From assembly GCA_910585405.1 (NCBI GenBank), contig CAJUDO010000001.1, forward strand, positions 1 through 64,000: a stretch of 64,000 nucleotides of DNA. Reading direction: 5' to 3'. Shown here piece by piece: positions 16,728-25,789 of the stretch. Position 1 is the stretch's first letter. Every line of letters begins with the position of its first letter. A model generated the notes under the pieces. It was not told the DNA's origin. It ran no database searches and saw only the letters and a program-made list of their open reading frames with translations. This DNA comes from an uncultured Peptococcaceae bacterium (lineage in GTDB: Bacteria; Bacillota; Peptococcia; Peptococcales; Peptococcaceae). A program made the translations under genes and the position numbers.

Positions 16728-18068
16728 CTACCGTCTTGTATCCCTATCTCGACTACTGCTTAATGTTCTTTTACCTGACGTCCTTGTCTGTTGTTTAGGA
16801 TGTTCTACTGAGCTGACCAAATTTTCATATTGATTCCGTTTTACAGGTGCTGATGCTACAGTGCGATTGGCTGCTTTCTTCCGTTGAGCTCGCCGCACAT
16901 TATTCACAATGCGGCTACAAATAGAAGCGATATACACTACCGACAAAAATATAGTTATAATAAACAACCAATTGATTGGTTTTCTCATATCATCCTGCGC
17001 CATTAAAGGCACCTCATGAATTACATTTCCATCTACCAACACCTCCAATACGCCTACCTGCGTATTTTTTTTGATTGGCAATTCTATATCGGTCAATTTG
17101 CGTTGATAGGATACAATAGATGCATTGTCGGTTGATTGCAATACGCTATAATCCTCACCGGCAACAACTCGTACTTGCTTGTTCTCGCCAAACTGCAAGG
17201 TTGTTTCTAATGCGTCTTTTTGAATGACAGGAACTACTTTTGTATGTTCAAATCCATAAGTGAGAATCTTTTTCATGTTCTGAAAGATATTCTCATCAGG
17301 CGCACCTAAAATCACGCCAATCAGCTCCCGCCCATCTTTCTGTGCTGCTCCTACCAATGTATATTGAGCATTATTCGTATGCCCAGTTTTTACACCGATA
17401 GCTTCTGGCATAATACTAAAGAGCTTATTCGTAGTGGGCAACGGCTTTTCATAACTTCCACCCTGCCAGTTCACCTGCTGTACCTTTACCATTTCCCGAA
17501 AGGTTTCATTTTGCATAGCATACCGTGCCAGCTTTGCCATATCCTCAGCTGTCACCAGATGTCCGTCCTCATCCAAGCCGTGAGGGTTTTTAAATACTGT
17601 TCCAGACATCCCCAGTTCATTTGCTTTTTCGTTCATTTTTGTGACAAACTTTTCTGCAGAACCACTTACTGCATCTGCAATTACATATGCAGCATCATTG
17701 GCTGATGCTACCAGCATAACTTCCACGAGACTTTTCAAAGAATAACTTTCACCCTTTGCCAAATGAATCGTTACTGCACCACTATCACCAAAATCAGGTA
17801 GATCTGAAACTGTCACATTACTGTCCAGTTTTCCACTCTCAATAGCTAAAATAGCGGTCATGATCTTTGTGATGCTAGCTGGTGCACATTGTTGCTGATA
17901 ATTTTTCCCAAAAAGTACTTCCCCTGTACTACTATCCACCACAATATAACTCACTGCATTAATTTCCGGCACCGACGTAGTAATGACATCTGCAAAAGCC
18001 ATATGAGGTGCTATCGTAAACAACATCATAATTATCAATAAACTTGCTGTAATCTTCTTTCTTCGCAT
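16728..18068 (-). CDS. D-alanyl-D-alanine carboxypeptidase (penicillin-binding protein 5/DacF family)
   Basis: 446 residues from ATG at 18068 behind AAAGGTGGAG; a GTG three codons upstream is less well placed. A signal peptide (MRRKKITASLLIIMMLFTIAPHMAFA) is followed by the S11 peptidase domain with SITK (catalytic Ser and Lys), SAND and KTGHT. A C-terminal beta domain comes next, then a membrane anchor (INWLFIITIFLSVVYIASIC) and a basic Ser/Thr-rich cytoplasmic tail of about 60 residues. It trims pentapeptides in peptidoglycan. An internal membrane helix plus a long basic tail is unusual, since most family members end with an amphipathic helix. Confidence 0.92.
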   Translation of the reverse strand: MRRKKITASLLIIMMLFTIAPHMAFADVITTSVPEINAVSYIVVDSSTGEVLFGKNYQQQCAPASITKIMTAILAIESGKLDSNVTVSDLPDFGDSGAVTIHLAKGESYSLKSLVEVMLVASANDAAYVIADAVSGSAEKFVTKMNEKANELGMSGTVFKNPHGLDEDGHLVTAEDMAKLARYAMQNETFREMVKVQQVNWQGGSYEKPLPTTNKLFSIMPEAIGVKTGHTNNAQYTLVGAAQKDGRELIGVILGAPDENIFQNMKKILTYGFEHTKVVPVIQKDALETTLQFGENKQVRVVAGEDYSVLQSTDNASIVSYQRKLTDIELPIKKNTQVGVLEVLVDGNVIHEVPLMAQDDMRKPINWLFIITIFLSVVYIASICSRIVNNVRRAQRKKAANRTVASAPVKRNQYENLVSSVEHPKQQTRTSGKRTLSSSRDRDTRR

Positions 18069-18259
18069 AAGCTCCACCTTTCCACCCTATAAGGCTCTTT
18101 ATCAAAAAATACTTTGTTATATTTTAAACAACATGTAAATTTCACTATATACAAAAATCTTATTTTATATTATAACATAAAGATTACAAAATGGTAAAAT
18201 TTTTTTCTGGTAATTTATACATTTCTCAATTTTTCTACAACATTTTTGCTTATTCTCTT

Positions 18260-20452
18260 TCATTTTCCCAAAGAAATTTGAATTGCTCCTTGTAAGTCTG
18301 TGCGTTTGTAGGGAATCCCTACTTTCTGTAAAATATACACTACTTCTTGATGAGGATGCCCGTAGCGATTGTTTTTTCCCGCCGAAATTATCGCGAGACG
18401 CACGCCTTTCTTCTGTAGCTGCTGATACAATTCTTTGTTGGCACTAAACCGACTGCCATGATGCGGTACAACCCATAAAGTGATAGATACTTGTTTTTCT
18501 ACAAATTGTTGTACGCCTTGCAAGGCTAAATCACCAGGAAAAGCAACTGCTGCCTTTTTTAATTGCAGTAATGCCGTTAGTTCTCTGCCATTATTGATTT
18601 CTGTCCCATCATCATATACATAGAGATTTATCGTTCCATCTCGTAACTGTAGACGAGCACTGCTCGTAATAGCTCGCACCATAGTTCCTTTGTTTTGAGC
18701 TGCTTCTGCTAGTCTGCATAAATCCTGGCGACCCAATTGTCCTGTTTCTGCACAGAGATTTTCTATATATACACTTTCTAATGTCTGTTCCAGCCCGCAA
18801 ATATGATCATTATCCCCATGGGAAAGAATAACCGCCTGAACCTTATTAATCCCATACCACGCCAAACAACTATTTAATTCCCGTGCGCTAGCTCCGGCAT
18901 CAAAAATCACTACTTCTCCAGCCTTGGTACGCAGCAAAGCACAACTTCCCTGTCCAGTATCTAAAAAAAGGAGCTGATTTTCCTCTGGTGGCTTTGGAAT
19001 GCAGAAAAATACAGTGAGTAAAAACAAACTCATTGCCAAAAGTCCTATCTGTTTTAATCTCATTTTCTGTACCGTCTCCGTCATTGCCGTCCAAAAAGGA
19101 ATCTGCCCTTGAAGCCAACACCAAAAGCACAATAACGATATCCCATAACAAATAGTTGCCAAATTGCTAGGCTGTCCTATGTTCCATTGTCCACCATCTG
19201 ACAGATTTCCAAGCCACAACACACTGCAGCGCAGCAAACGCAACAGCCATGCTGTTGGCAGAAAAAACAACCCACCCGCAGGCAGCGTAACCGTCAATAA
19301 TACTGCCAGGAGTAACACGGGGACTGTAACTGCTACCAGCGGCACCAACAGAAAATTATATATCGGCGCCCATAAGGATAACGTATAAAAGTGCCAAGCT
19401 GATAAAGGAACACTGCCTAGGTAAGCAGCGATTACCACTGCAAGGCTGTCACGCAGCCGAGGATAGTATATCCAATGTAATTTTTTCCGTAACGGTTGTA
19501 CAAAAAGCAATAAGGACAGCGTCACTCCAAAGGACAACTGAAATCCTGCTGTGTAAATCAAAAACGGATTGCGCAATAAAAGAACTATTGCTGCAAGAGC
19601 CAAAAAATCCAATGGAGCAGGAGCCCGCCGCAGACGCAAAGCAAGGGTACCCAGCAAAACCATCAGCGTCGCGCGCCATGCAGAAGGCGCTCCCCCAGTT
19701 ACAATACAATAAAAAGATAGACCCACTGACAGACATAAGAAAGAAAACCAGCTTTGCTGACAACCCGACAAGCGGAACAAGCCCAACAGCAGCACACTCA
19801 CAAATCCCACATGCAACCCTGATACAGCAAAAATATGTGCAATGCCCATGCGTTGTGTCAAACGATAAAAATTCTGCTCCAATTGTCCTTTATCACCTAA
19901 AAGCAAGGCCAAGGCCAAACCTCTTTCTTCCTCACGCAAATAATTATGCGCCTTATCGTACAAAACATGTCGTGCTTGCCATGAAAGATAATGAATTCCC
20001 TTCGGCGGTGTTAAGCATGTAATTTCATCCGCCACACATTTTACATCAGTACCTTTTCCTCGCAGCCAGTGTGCTTCATCAAATCCTCCCGGATTACGCC
20101 GTCCTAAAGGCACTTCTAATACACCTTGCACGCGCAAACGGCTTCCTGCCGGATACCATATCGTTTCCGTCAATTCTCCATCTTCACCTATTAACCGAGG
20201 CAACTGTACATATACCATCTGACCCTTTACTCCCTGCTGTACTGGTTCTGTACGCAGCCACAAATACCCATCTCCACAACTGCTTTCCTGTACCATACCA
20301 ATCAGCTCCACACGCTGACCTGCTTGCATATATAAAGGGGAATGAGTCCTTTCCAGATAAGGAAGCAAAAAACATAAGCCCAACGCAAAAACAGCTAACA
20401 CCCACCATAGAGGATGTCTACGAAAATAATATCTATCAGTAACCATTATCAT
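18260..20452 (-). CDS. comEC: ComEC/Rec2 DNA-uptake channel protein
   Basis: 730 residues. It has an N-terminal membrane hairpin, then an OB-like DUF4131 region with RNPGGFDEAHWLRGKG. The ComEC competence domain has about eight membrane segments, including ALLLGDKGQL and HIFAVSGLHVGF. The C-terminal metallo-beta-lactamase-like domain carries FLDTGQGSCAL, FDAGA, SHGDNDH and PHHGS, so its metal site looks complete. The protein imports single-stranded DNA across the cytoplasmic membrane during transformation. AAAGGAG precedes ATGs at 20452 and 20446; either could start. comEA is not adjacent; a prepilin peptidase that could serve a competence pilus is at 35950. Confidence 0.93.
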   Translation of the reverse strand: MIMVTDRYYFRRHPLWWVLAVFALGLCFLLPYLERTHSPLYMQAGQRVELIGMVQESSCGDGYLWLRTEPVQQGVKGQMVYVQLPRLIGEDGELTETIWYPAGSRLRVQGVLEVPLGRRNPGGFDEAHWLRGKGTDVKCVADEITCLTPPKGIHYLSWQARHVLYDKAHNYLREEERGLALALLLGDKGQLEQNFYRLTQRMGIAHIFAVSGLHVGFVSVLLLGLFRLSGCQQSWFSFLCLSVGLSFYCIVTGGAPSAWRATLMVLLGTLALRLRRAPAPLDFLALAAIVLLLRNPFLIYTAGFQLSFGVTLSLLLFVQPLRKKLHWIYYPRLRDSLAVVIAAYLGSVPLSAWHFYTLSLWAPIYNFLLVPLVAVTVPVLLLAVLLTVTLPAGGLFFLPTAWLLRLLRCSVLWLGNLSDGGQWNIGQPSNLATICYGISLLCFWCWLQGQIPFWTAMTETVQKMRLKQIGLLAMSLFLLTVFFCIPKPPEENQLLFLDTGQGSCALLRTKAGEVVIFDAGASARELNSCLAWYGINKVQAVILSHGDNDHICGLEQTLESVYIENLCAETGQLGRQDLCRLAEAAQNKGTMVRAITSSARLQLRDGTINLYVYDDGTEINNGRELTALLQLKKAAVAFPGDLALQGVQQFVEKQVSITLWVVPHHGSRFSANKELYQQLQKKGVRLAIISAGKNNRYGHPHQEVVYILQKVGIPYKRTDLQGAIQISLGK

Positions 20453-20509
20453 GCAACTCCTTTACAAACAGAAAAAATGAGCTTATACTGAAGTTAACCT
20501 ATTTAATTG

Positions 20510-20716
20510 GTCTGTAGGCTTAGGCAAACAGACGGATGAAATAGGAGGTAAATCTTATATGTGACCACACCTATACCAAGGGAATTCCTGAGGGACGGGG
20601 AACGGACAAATACAGTCTGCCAAGCGAATTGTGAAGAATATGATATATTTTTGACATTGTCGGACAAAGATTTTTTGCAACACATCGCGGCATAGCTGAA
20701 AATTTTGACATAATTT
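20510..20716 (+). ncRNA. Structured leader of the hydrogenase-maturation operon (unassigned RNA)
   Basis: This 332-base gap upstream of the TM1266-hydE-hydG operon contains a hairpin GTCTGT/ACAGAC at 20510-20533 and a pairing ATAGG...CCTAT near 20540-20575. It also contains AGGAGGT followed nine bases later by ATG-TGA, a start-stop minimal frame, and a GTCTGCC (20614-20620) that could compete with the first hairpin. A terminator follows at 20717-20749. The arrangement is that of a transcription attenuator or riboswitch. No known riboswitch consensus could be matched by eye, so a separate small RNA with its own terminator is equally possible. Confidence 0.4.
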
Positions 20717-20749
20717 CCCCGTGTTCCGTTATGGAATACGGGGTTTTTT
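20717..20749 (+). terminator. Terminator in leader of hydrogenase-maturation operon
   Basis: CCCCGTGTTCC and GGAATACGGGG pair around GTTAT and are followed by six T residues. It lies 36 bases before the first ATG of the operon, so it must be read through or regulated for hydE/hydG expression unless an internal promoter exists. Confidence 0.85.
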
Positions 20750-20784
20750 GCGTTCCCAAATTATTTTGTAAAGGAGTTGACGGC

Positions 20785-21048
20785 ATGGAAAAACGAATTG
20801 GTTTTATCGGTATCATCGTAGAAGAAAAAAACCGTGTAAAAGAATTAAACGATCTACTCAGTCAATATGGTCACCTGATTATGGGGCGTATGGGAATTCC
20901 CCATCACGGCGCAGTGAATGTGATTGTTGTCATTATTGAAGGAAATAACGACGAAATCGGAGCTCTCACAGGAAAATTGGGCGCCATTAAAGGTATTATG
21001 GTACGTTCTGCATTAAGTAATTACATCATCACGGAAGAAACCCTATGA
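20785..21048 (+). CDS. TM1266-like iron-only hydrogenase system regulator
   Basis: 87 residues from ATG at 20785 behind AAAGGAG; an upstream in-frame ATG at 20731 lies inside the terminator hairpin and is rejected. The sequence (EKRIGFIGIIVE, IMGRMGIPHH, VNVIVVIIEG, GKLGAIKGIMVRS) is the small ferredoxin-like ACT/NikR-C-type fold called the iron-only hydrogenase system regulator, which regularly precedes hydE/hydG. Its biochemical role is not established. Its stop codon overlaps the hydE start (ATGATG), so the two are coupled. Confidence 0.88.
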   Translation: MEKRIGFIGIIVEEKNRVKELNDLLSQYGHLIMGRMGIPHHGAVNVIVVIIEGNNDEIGALTGKLGAIKGIMVRSALSNYIITEETL

Positions 21049-22100
21049 TGAAACAAACGCATAATGCCACAATAGAAAAAGCACGCAGTACAGCAGAATT
21101 ATCTCACGAGGAGTTGGTGGAATTACTCAATCTGCCTCAACAACAACTCCCCTCATTAATGGCAGCTGCCGATGAAGTACGGCAACGCACAGTGGGAAAT
21201 CAAGTGCATCTCCGCGGCATCATTGAATTCTCCAACTATTGTAGGCAGCATTGCTGCTATTGCGGTTTGCGCGCCAATAACAACGATATCGACCGTTATC
21301 GCCTTACGCCGGAACAAATACTTGATACTGCCCGTACCGCCACGCAAGCAGGTTATCGCACACTGGTGCTGCAAAGCGGTGAAGACCCGTTGTTTTCGCC
21401 AAAAACGATTGCCGAACTAACCGCTGAAATAAAAAAAATGGGCGTAGCAGTCACACTCTCCTGCGGCGAACGCAGCTACGAAACCTATCAGTTGTGGAGA
21501 GAAGCCGGCGCGGACCGTTACCTTATCAAACAGGAAACTGCCGATCCCGCACTGTACAAATGTATTCGCCCTGGACATACACTTCAGGAACGGCTGCAAT
21601 GTCAGCATTGGCTGAAAGATTTAGGGTATCAGGTAGGTTCGGGCTGTATGATTGGTTTACCAGGACAAACAGTAGAAACTCTGGCGCGAGACCTGCAGCT
21701 GATGAAAGAAATGCACATCGACATGAGCGGTATGGGGCCTTTCATTCCCCATCCCAAAACACCGCTGCATTTGGGATGTACTGGCAGTATCTTCCTTACA
21801 CTAAAGATGCTGGCTGTCGCGCGGCTCTATATGCCATGGTTGCTCCTACCTGCTACCACAGCATTAGCCAGCCTACACCCTGAAGGACGAGAATTAGCTT
21901 TACGGGCAGGCGCCAACGTCATCATGCCTAACGTGAGCCCGGAAGAATTCCGCAGCCTATATCAAATTTATCCCGGTAAATTGAATCACCATGATTCTAT
22001 AACCGACTATTTTAACCGTATTAAACAACTCATCGAAAAAGAAGGGCGCAGCGTAGCTATCGACCTTGGTCATAGTTTTCTGCCGTCTTTCCATCAATAA
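21045..22100 (+). CDS. hydE: [FeFe]-hydrogenase H-cluster radical SAM maturase HydE
   Basis: 351 residues. The radical-SAM cluster motif CX3CX2C is Cys66-Cys70-Cys73 in NYCRQHCCYCG, preceded by LRGIIEFSN. QSGEDP, GCMIGLPGQT and MGPFIPHP are HydE-typical. HydE acts on the Fe(CO)2(CN)cysteine synthon made by HydG during 2Fe-subcluster assembly on HydF. The gene is coupled to the TM1266-like gene upstream and is 14 bases before hydG. An additional Cys71 in the motif is a minor variant. It appears intact and of normal length. Confidence 0.95.
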   Translation: MMKQTHNATIEKARSTAELSHEELVELLNLPQQQLPSLMAAADEVRQRTVGNQVHLRGIIEFSNYCRQHCCYCGLRANNNDIDRYRLTPEQILDTARTATQAGYRTLVLQSGEDPLFSPKTIAELTAEIKKMGVAVTLSCGERSYETYQLWREAGADRYLIKQETADPALYKCIRPGHTLQERLQCQHWLKDLGYQVGSGCMIGLPGQTVETLARDLQLMKEMHIDMSGMGPFIPHPKTPLHLGCTGSIFLTLKMLAVARLYMPWLLLPATTALASLHPEGRELALRAGANVIMPNVSPEEFRSLYQIYPGKLNHHDSITDYFNRIKQLIEKEGRSVAIDLGHSFLPSFHQ

Positions 22101-22114
22101 GGAGGCTCTTTATT

Positions 22115-23530
22115 ATGTATAATCCCCAATCTACTATTGCAACTGAATTTATTGATGATCAGGAAATTCGTGATTCTTTAGCTTACGCACAAGAGAATAA
22201 AAGTAATTACGAATTAATCAACTCTCTTATAGAACGGGCTGCTGACTGCAAAGGCTTGAGCCACAGAGAAGCCGCAGTTCTTCTAGAATGTGACATTCCT
22301 GAATTAAATGAAAAAATGTTCACACTAGCAAAAAAAATCAAACGGGAGATTTACGGAGACCGCATTGTTCTCTTTGCCCCCCTGTATTTGTCCAACTATT
22401 GCATCAATGGTTGTGTATACTGTCCATATCACGGACCAAACAAACATATCACTCGAAAAAAACTTACTCGAGAAGATATTGTAAAAGAAGTTACCGCACT
22501 GCAGGATATGGGGCATAAACGTCTGGCCTTGGAGGCTGGAGAAGATCCTGTCAACAATCCTATCGAATACATCCTAGATTGCATTGATGCAGTATACAGC
22601 GTAAAACATAAAAACGGTGCGATTCGTCGTGTCAATGTTAATATTGCCGCCACAACTGTGGAAAATTATCGCAAGTTGAAGGAAGCGGGCATCGGAACCT
22701 ATATCCTATTCCAGGAAACATACAACAAAGAAAGCTATGAACAGTTGCATCCCTTTGGGCCAAAATCTGATTATGCTTACCACACTGAAGCCATGGACCG
22801 CGCTATGCAGGGAGGTATTGATGATGTAGGCTGCGGCGTACTCTTTGGCTTAAATATGTACCGCTACGACTTTGTCGGCATCTTAATGCATGCGGAACAT
22901 CTAGAAGCGGTTTACGGCGTTGGTCCTCACACCATCAGCGTACCCCGTATTTGTCCTGCTGATGATATTGACCCGGTAAATTTCAGCAATGCGATTGATG
23001 ACGATACATTCGCCAAAATCGTAGCAGTATTGCGTATCGCCGTGCCTTACACCGGTATGATTGTTTCTACCCGTGAATCACAGAAATCCCGTGAACGGGT
23101 ATTGGATTTGGGAATTTCGCAGATTTCCGGTGGTTCCCGCACCAGCGTAGGCGGCTATACTGAAGAAATTCGACCAGAAGATACTACCCAATTTGATGTC
23201 AGCGATACCCGCACTCTGGATGAAGTAATGAAATGGCTTCTGGAAACAGGTTATGTGCCTAGCTTCTGTACAGCATGCTATCGTGCTGGCCGTACTGGAG
23301 ATCGCTTCATGCAATTTGCCAAAACAGGAGAAATTCACAACTTCTGTCATCCCAATGCACTCATGACCTTGAAAGAGTATTTAGAAGATTATGCTTCACC
23401 TGAAACCAAAGCAGTGGGAGAACGGGTGATTGCTGAACAGTTGCCTTTCATTACTAACCCTGTGACATCCAAATTGTGCAAAGAAAATCTGAAAAAAATT
23501 GAAGAAGGACAACGCGATTTTCGTTTCTAA
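22115..23530 (+). CDS. hydG: [FeFe]-hydrogenase H-cluster radical SAM maturase HydG
   Basis: 471 residues behind AAGGAGG. The N-terminal radical-SAM motif is Cys96-Cys100-Cys103 (NYCINGCVYCPYHGPN). The C-terminal auxiliary cluster motif is CX2CX22C (CTACYRAG ... HNFCHPNAL), exactly the HydG pattern. HydG splits tyrosine to give CO and cyanide ligands on the auxiliary cluster. It is the last gene of the TM1266-hydE-hydG operon and is followed by a strong terminator. Confidence 0.96.
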   Translation: MYNPQSTIATEFIDDQEIRDSLAYAQENKSNYELINSLIERAADCKGLSHREAAVLLECDIPELNEKMFTLAKKIKREIYGDRIVLFAPLYLSNYCINGCVYCPYHGPNKHITRKKLTREDIVKEVTALQDMGHKRLALEAGEDPVNNPIEYILDCIDAVYSVKHKNGAIRRVNVNIAATTVENYRKLKEAGIGTYILFQETYNKESYEQLHPFGPKSDYAYHTEAMDRAMQGGIDDVGCGVLFGLNMYRYDFVGILMHAEHLEAVYGVGPHTISVPRICPADDIDPVNFSNAIDDDTFAKIVAVLRIAVPYTGMIVSTRESQKSRERVLDLGISQISGGSRTSVGGYTEEIRPEDTTQFDVSDTRTLDEVMKWLLETGYVPSFCTACYRAGRTGDRFMQFAKTGEIHNFCHPNALMTLKEYLEDYASPETKAVGERVIAEQLPFITNPVTSKLCKENLKKIEEGQRDFRF

Positions 23531-23591
23531 TCCGCCACAGAACAAGAATCGCCGTCACATTCTTTTCCTTTATAAAAAAAATATGTTTCAA

Positions 23592-23627
23592 AAAGATACT
23601 GTGTCAATTCGATGCAGTATCTTTTTT
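23592..23627 (+). terminator. Terminator after hydG
   Basis: AAAGATACTG (23592-23601) pairs with CAGTATCTTT (23615-23624), followed by T residues. The gap from 23531 to 23899 otherwise holds only the second terminator at 23836-23865. Confidence 0.85.
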
Positions 23628-23835
23628 GCATTCTTATCTTTGTCTTTTTTATTTTAAATTCAATCTATAATAGATTTTTCCTTGAAATTGGCAATTCCTT
23701 TTTGTCCTCCAAACTATGAAGAGGTTTTATGCAAACCGCTTTATTTTCCTCGCGATTTGTCCTATTTTGTAGCATTTTTTTCTTTATTGCCTGGAGAATT
23801 TTTCTCCTATACAAACAGCATTCTATTTCACCCCA

Positions 23836-23865
23836 CAAAAAAGTCGGCTCATACTGAGCCGACTC
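23836..23865 (-). terminator. Terminator of the aminotransferase gene
   Basis: AGTCGGCTCA and TGAGCCGACT (inside 23841-23864) form a hairpin followed on the minus strand by six T residues, 35 bases past the stop at 23900. Confidence 0.85.
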
Positions 23866-23899
23866 ATACAACATGCTATCATTTTATTCTGTAAATTAC

Positions 23900-25150
23900 T
23901 TATTTGTTTTCTACTATATCTAAGGCACTCTTTATTTTTTGCGGAATCCCTGTAATTTTTTCTTCAGGAATCGCGCATAACGCGATGCGCAAACCAGCAT
24001 TTGCACCCTCGCCCAAAGGTACCACAAATAAATCGCTTTTACGCAGTTCTGCAGCTACTTCCTCTGCCTTTTCTGTAGGAACCGTCACAAAAAATCCCGA
24101 GTCAAAAGGACAGACTGGCAAAGCAATCTCCCGCGCCTCTTCCAGGAACAATTCAGCGCGTTTCAGTAAGCTCAAGCGCAGTTGTTCCTGCTCAGCACGA
24201 AAAGCAGCTTTACGCACTGGATCCCCGTTTATTTTTTCCATCACAAGCATCCCCAAACGACTGCAATTGGACCATGTCGCCCGACTGGAAAATTTGTTCA
24301 CAGCGATAAAATCTTCTACTTCCTGTTTATTAGACGAAACACATAACAGACAACCTAAACGATAACCATACATCGTATATCCCTTGGACATACTGAAGGA
24401 AACCAGCACCAGGAAATTTTCCGGCAGGTTATTAAACAATTGAAAAACCTTCCGACATTCTGGCTCGGCAAAATCGATGTAAGCTATATCCATTAGAAGT
24501 ACTACATTATTTCGTCCATTATTGGCAATAGAGGTCAACTCAGCCATAATAGCTTCCCACTCATTTTGTTTCACATTATAACCGGTAGGATTGTTTGCCG
24601 GTGTGTTCATAATTAAAAACACATTGGTCTGCTTGGCTGCATACTCCTGCAATTTGTCAATACAGCCCTGCACATTAAAATTGCCCTCAGCATCAAACAT
24701 CACAAAGGTATCAAAATTACGCCCTGTTTCTCTGCAAATACTTTTATATGCAGCCCAATAACGGTCCATCGTAATAGCTGTATCGCCCTCATCCAAATAA
24801 TTGAACAGCGCATGATGAATACCGCCTGTGCCGCCAGGCGTAGCCACACCGTCAATAAAAGCATTGGGACGATACTCGCGAAAAGATGCTTCAATCGCTG
24901 CTTCAATAAAAGCCGGAGAACCTTCAATCGTGGCATATTCTGCCGATTCGTAAAAAGGGATTTCTTTTACTGTATCTTCAACTGTCTTTAAAGTTATCAA
25001 TTGACCGCTACCATCTAAAAATGCACCGGTAGTAGCATTCGTAATATTTTCCTTGCCCACTTCAGCTGCCCGCGCTTTTGCCATACCACTGATACGGAAA
25101 ATTTTATCAGGACCGCCTTTGCCCTTTGTATGCTTTGCTAAAATACTCAT
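23900..25150 (-). CDS. Fold-type I aminotransferase (aspartate/aromatic type)
   Basis: 416 residues from ATG at 25150; the longest frame would begin at a GTG 36 bases upstream without a ribosome site. ATPGGTGGIHHALFNYL is the cofactor-phosphate region. MNTPANNPTGYN carries the conserved NPTG, and MDIAYIDFAEPE gives the Asp-Tyr pair. The PLP lysine is in SFSMSKGYTMYGYRLG, and GLRIALCAIPEE has the substrate-carboxylate Arg. The substrate cannot be fixed. It is divergent from a YeiH-type (putative sulfite/sulfate exporter) gene, so an amino acid bearing a sulfonate or sulfinate, such as cysteate, is a reasonable but untested guess. Aspartate or an aromatic amino acid is the alternative. Confidence 0.83.
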   Translation of the reverse strand: MSILAKHTKGKGGPDKIFRISGMAKARAAEVGKENITNATTGAFLDGSGQLITLKTVEDTVKEIPFYESAEYATIEGSPAFIEAAIEASFREYRPNAFIDGVATPGGTGGIHHALFNYLDEGDTAITMDRYWAAYKSICRETGRNFDTFVMFDAEGNFNVQGCIDKLQEYAAKQTNVFLIMNTPANNPTGYNVKQNEWEAIMAELTSIANNGRNNVVLLMDIAYIDFAEPECRKVFQLFNNLPENFLVLVSFSMSKGYTMYGYRLGCLLCVSSNKQEVEDFIAVNKFSSRATWSNCSRLGMLVMEKINGDPVRKAAFRAEQEQLRLSLLKRAELFLEEAREIALPVCPFDSGFFVTVPTEKAEEVAAELRKSDLFVVPLGEGANAGLRIALCAIPEEKITGIPQKIKSALDIVENK

Positions 25151-25789
25151 TGCTCCATTCCCACTTTCTTTTGAAAATTCTATCACTCACAAGACAAAGC
25201 TCTTCTTTAATATTGATTCATTTGCCTTTTCGCGCAAAAATATATATGCTACGTTATTCTCTCAATTATACTGATTTTTTACCAGATACGCAATAAAGGA
25301 GACCTCATGTATTTTGTATTTATTTTGTATTCCTTTTTTCTTATCCTTCTTCAAAAGACATATAGAATAATTTCTATAAATTTTTTTGTAATTATATATT
25401 GACATTTTCTTAATATATGTTATCCTTTATTTGGGATAATTCTTGATTTCACAAGTTAGTGTAAATTACATATACCCAACTGTTCCTGGATTTCAATCTT
25501 ATTGTTCTTTGGGATTTTTGTGTTAATGTCATGTTAAGAATTTGTGTTTTCATCATTATCTCATTTACTTAGGATTATGCAAAAAATGCCGGAACTAAGA
25601 ATATACTATAAAATAGCACACCAGCAGTTTGTGCATAGTCTATTTTCTGAATAAAATAGTACTATGAAAGGAGGGACAAAGCATTCCTTTTATTCAGAAA
25701 TGCAAAACTTTTGTTGAATCATCATATTTCTCTGATTCACGCATTAATTCTATTTTTATTTTAAACCAGAAAATAAGGAGGTTTTCATT
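25151..25789. other. Long non-coding region upstream of the YeiH-type transporter
   Basis: 639 bases without a credible gene. It holds a promoter candidate TTGACA (25399-25404)/TATCCT (25421-25426). It also has an imperfect inverted repeat CATAGT...ACTATG (25634-25666) directly followed by AAAGGAGGG (25667-25674) with no usable start codon after it, and the real ribosome site AAGGAGG just before 25790. The first GGAGGG may mark a lost or very short leader frame: ATG at 25664 opens 17 codons. Confidence 0.4.
25399..25426 (+). promoter_or_regulatory. Candidate promoter for yeiH
   Basis: TTGACA (25399-25404), 16 bases, TATCCT (25421-25426). It would give a 5' untranslated leader of more than 350 bases. 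Confidence 0.4.

Noticed and set aside
20571..20816. 81-codon minus-strand frame over the hydrogenase leader
   Set aside because: It crosses the terminator hairpin and the TM1266-like start, has no ribosome site and no domain.
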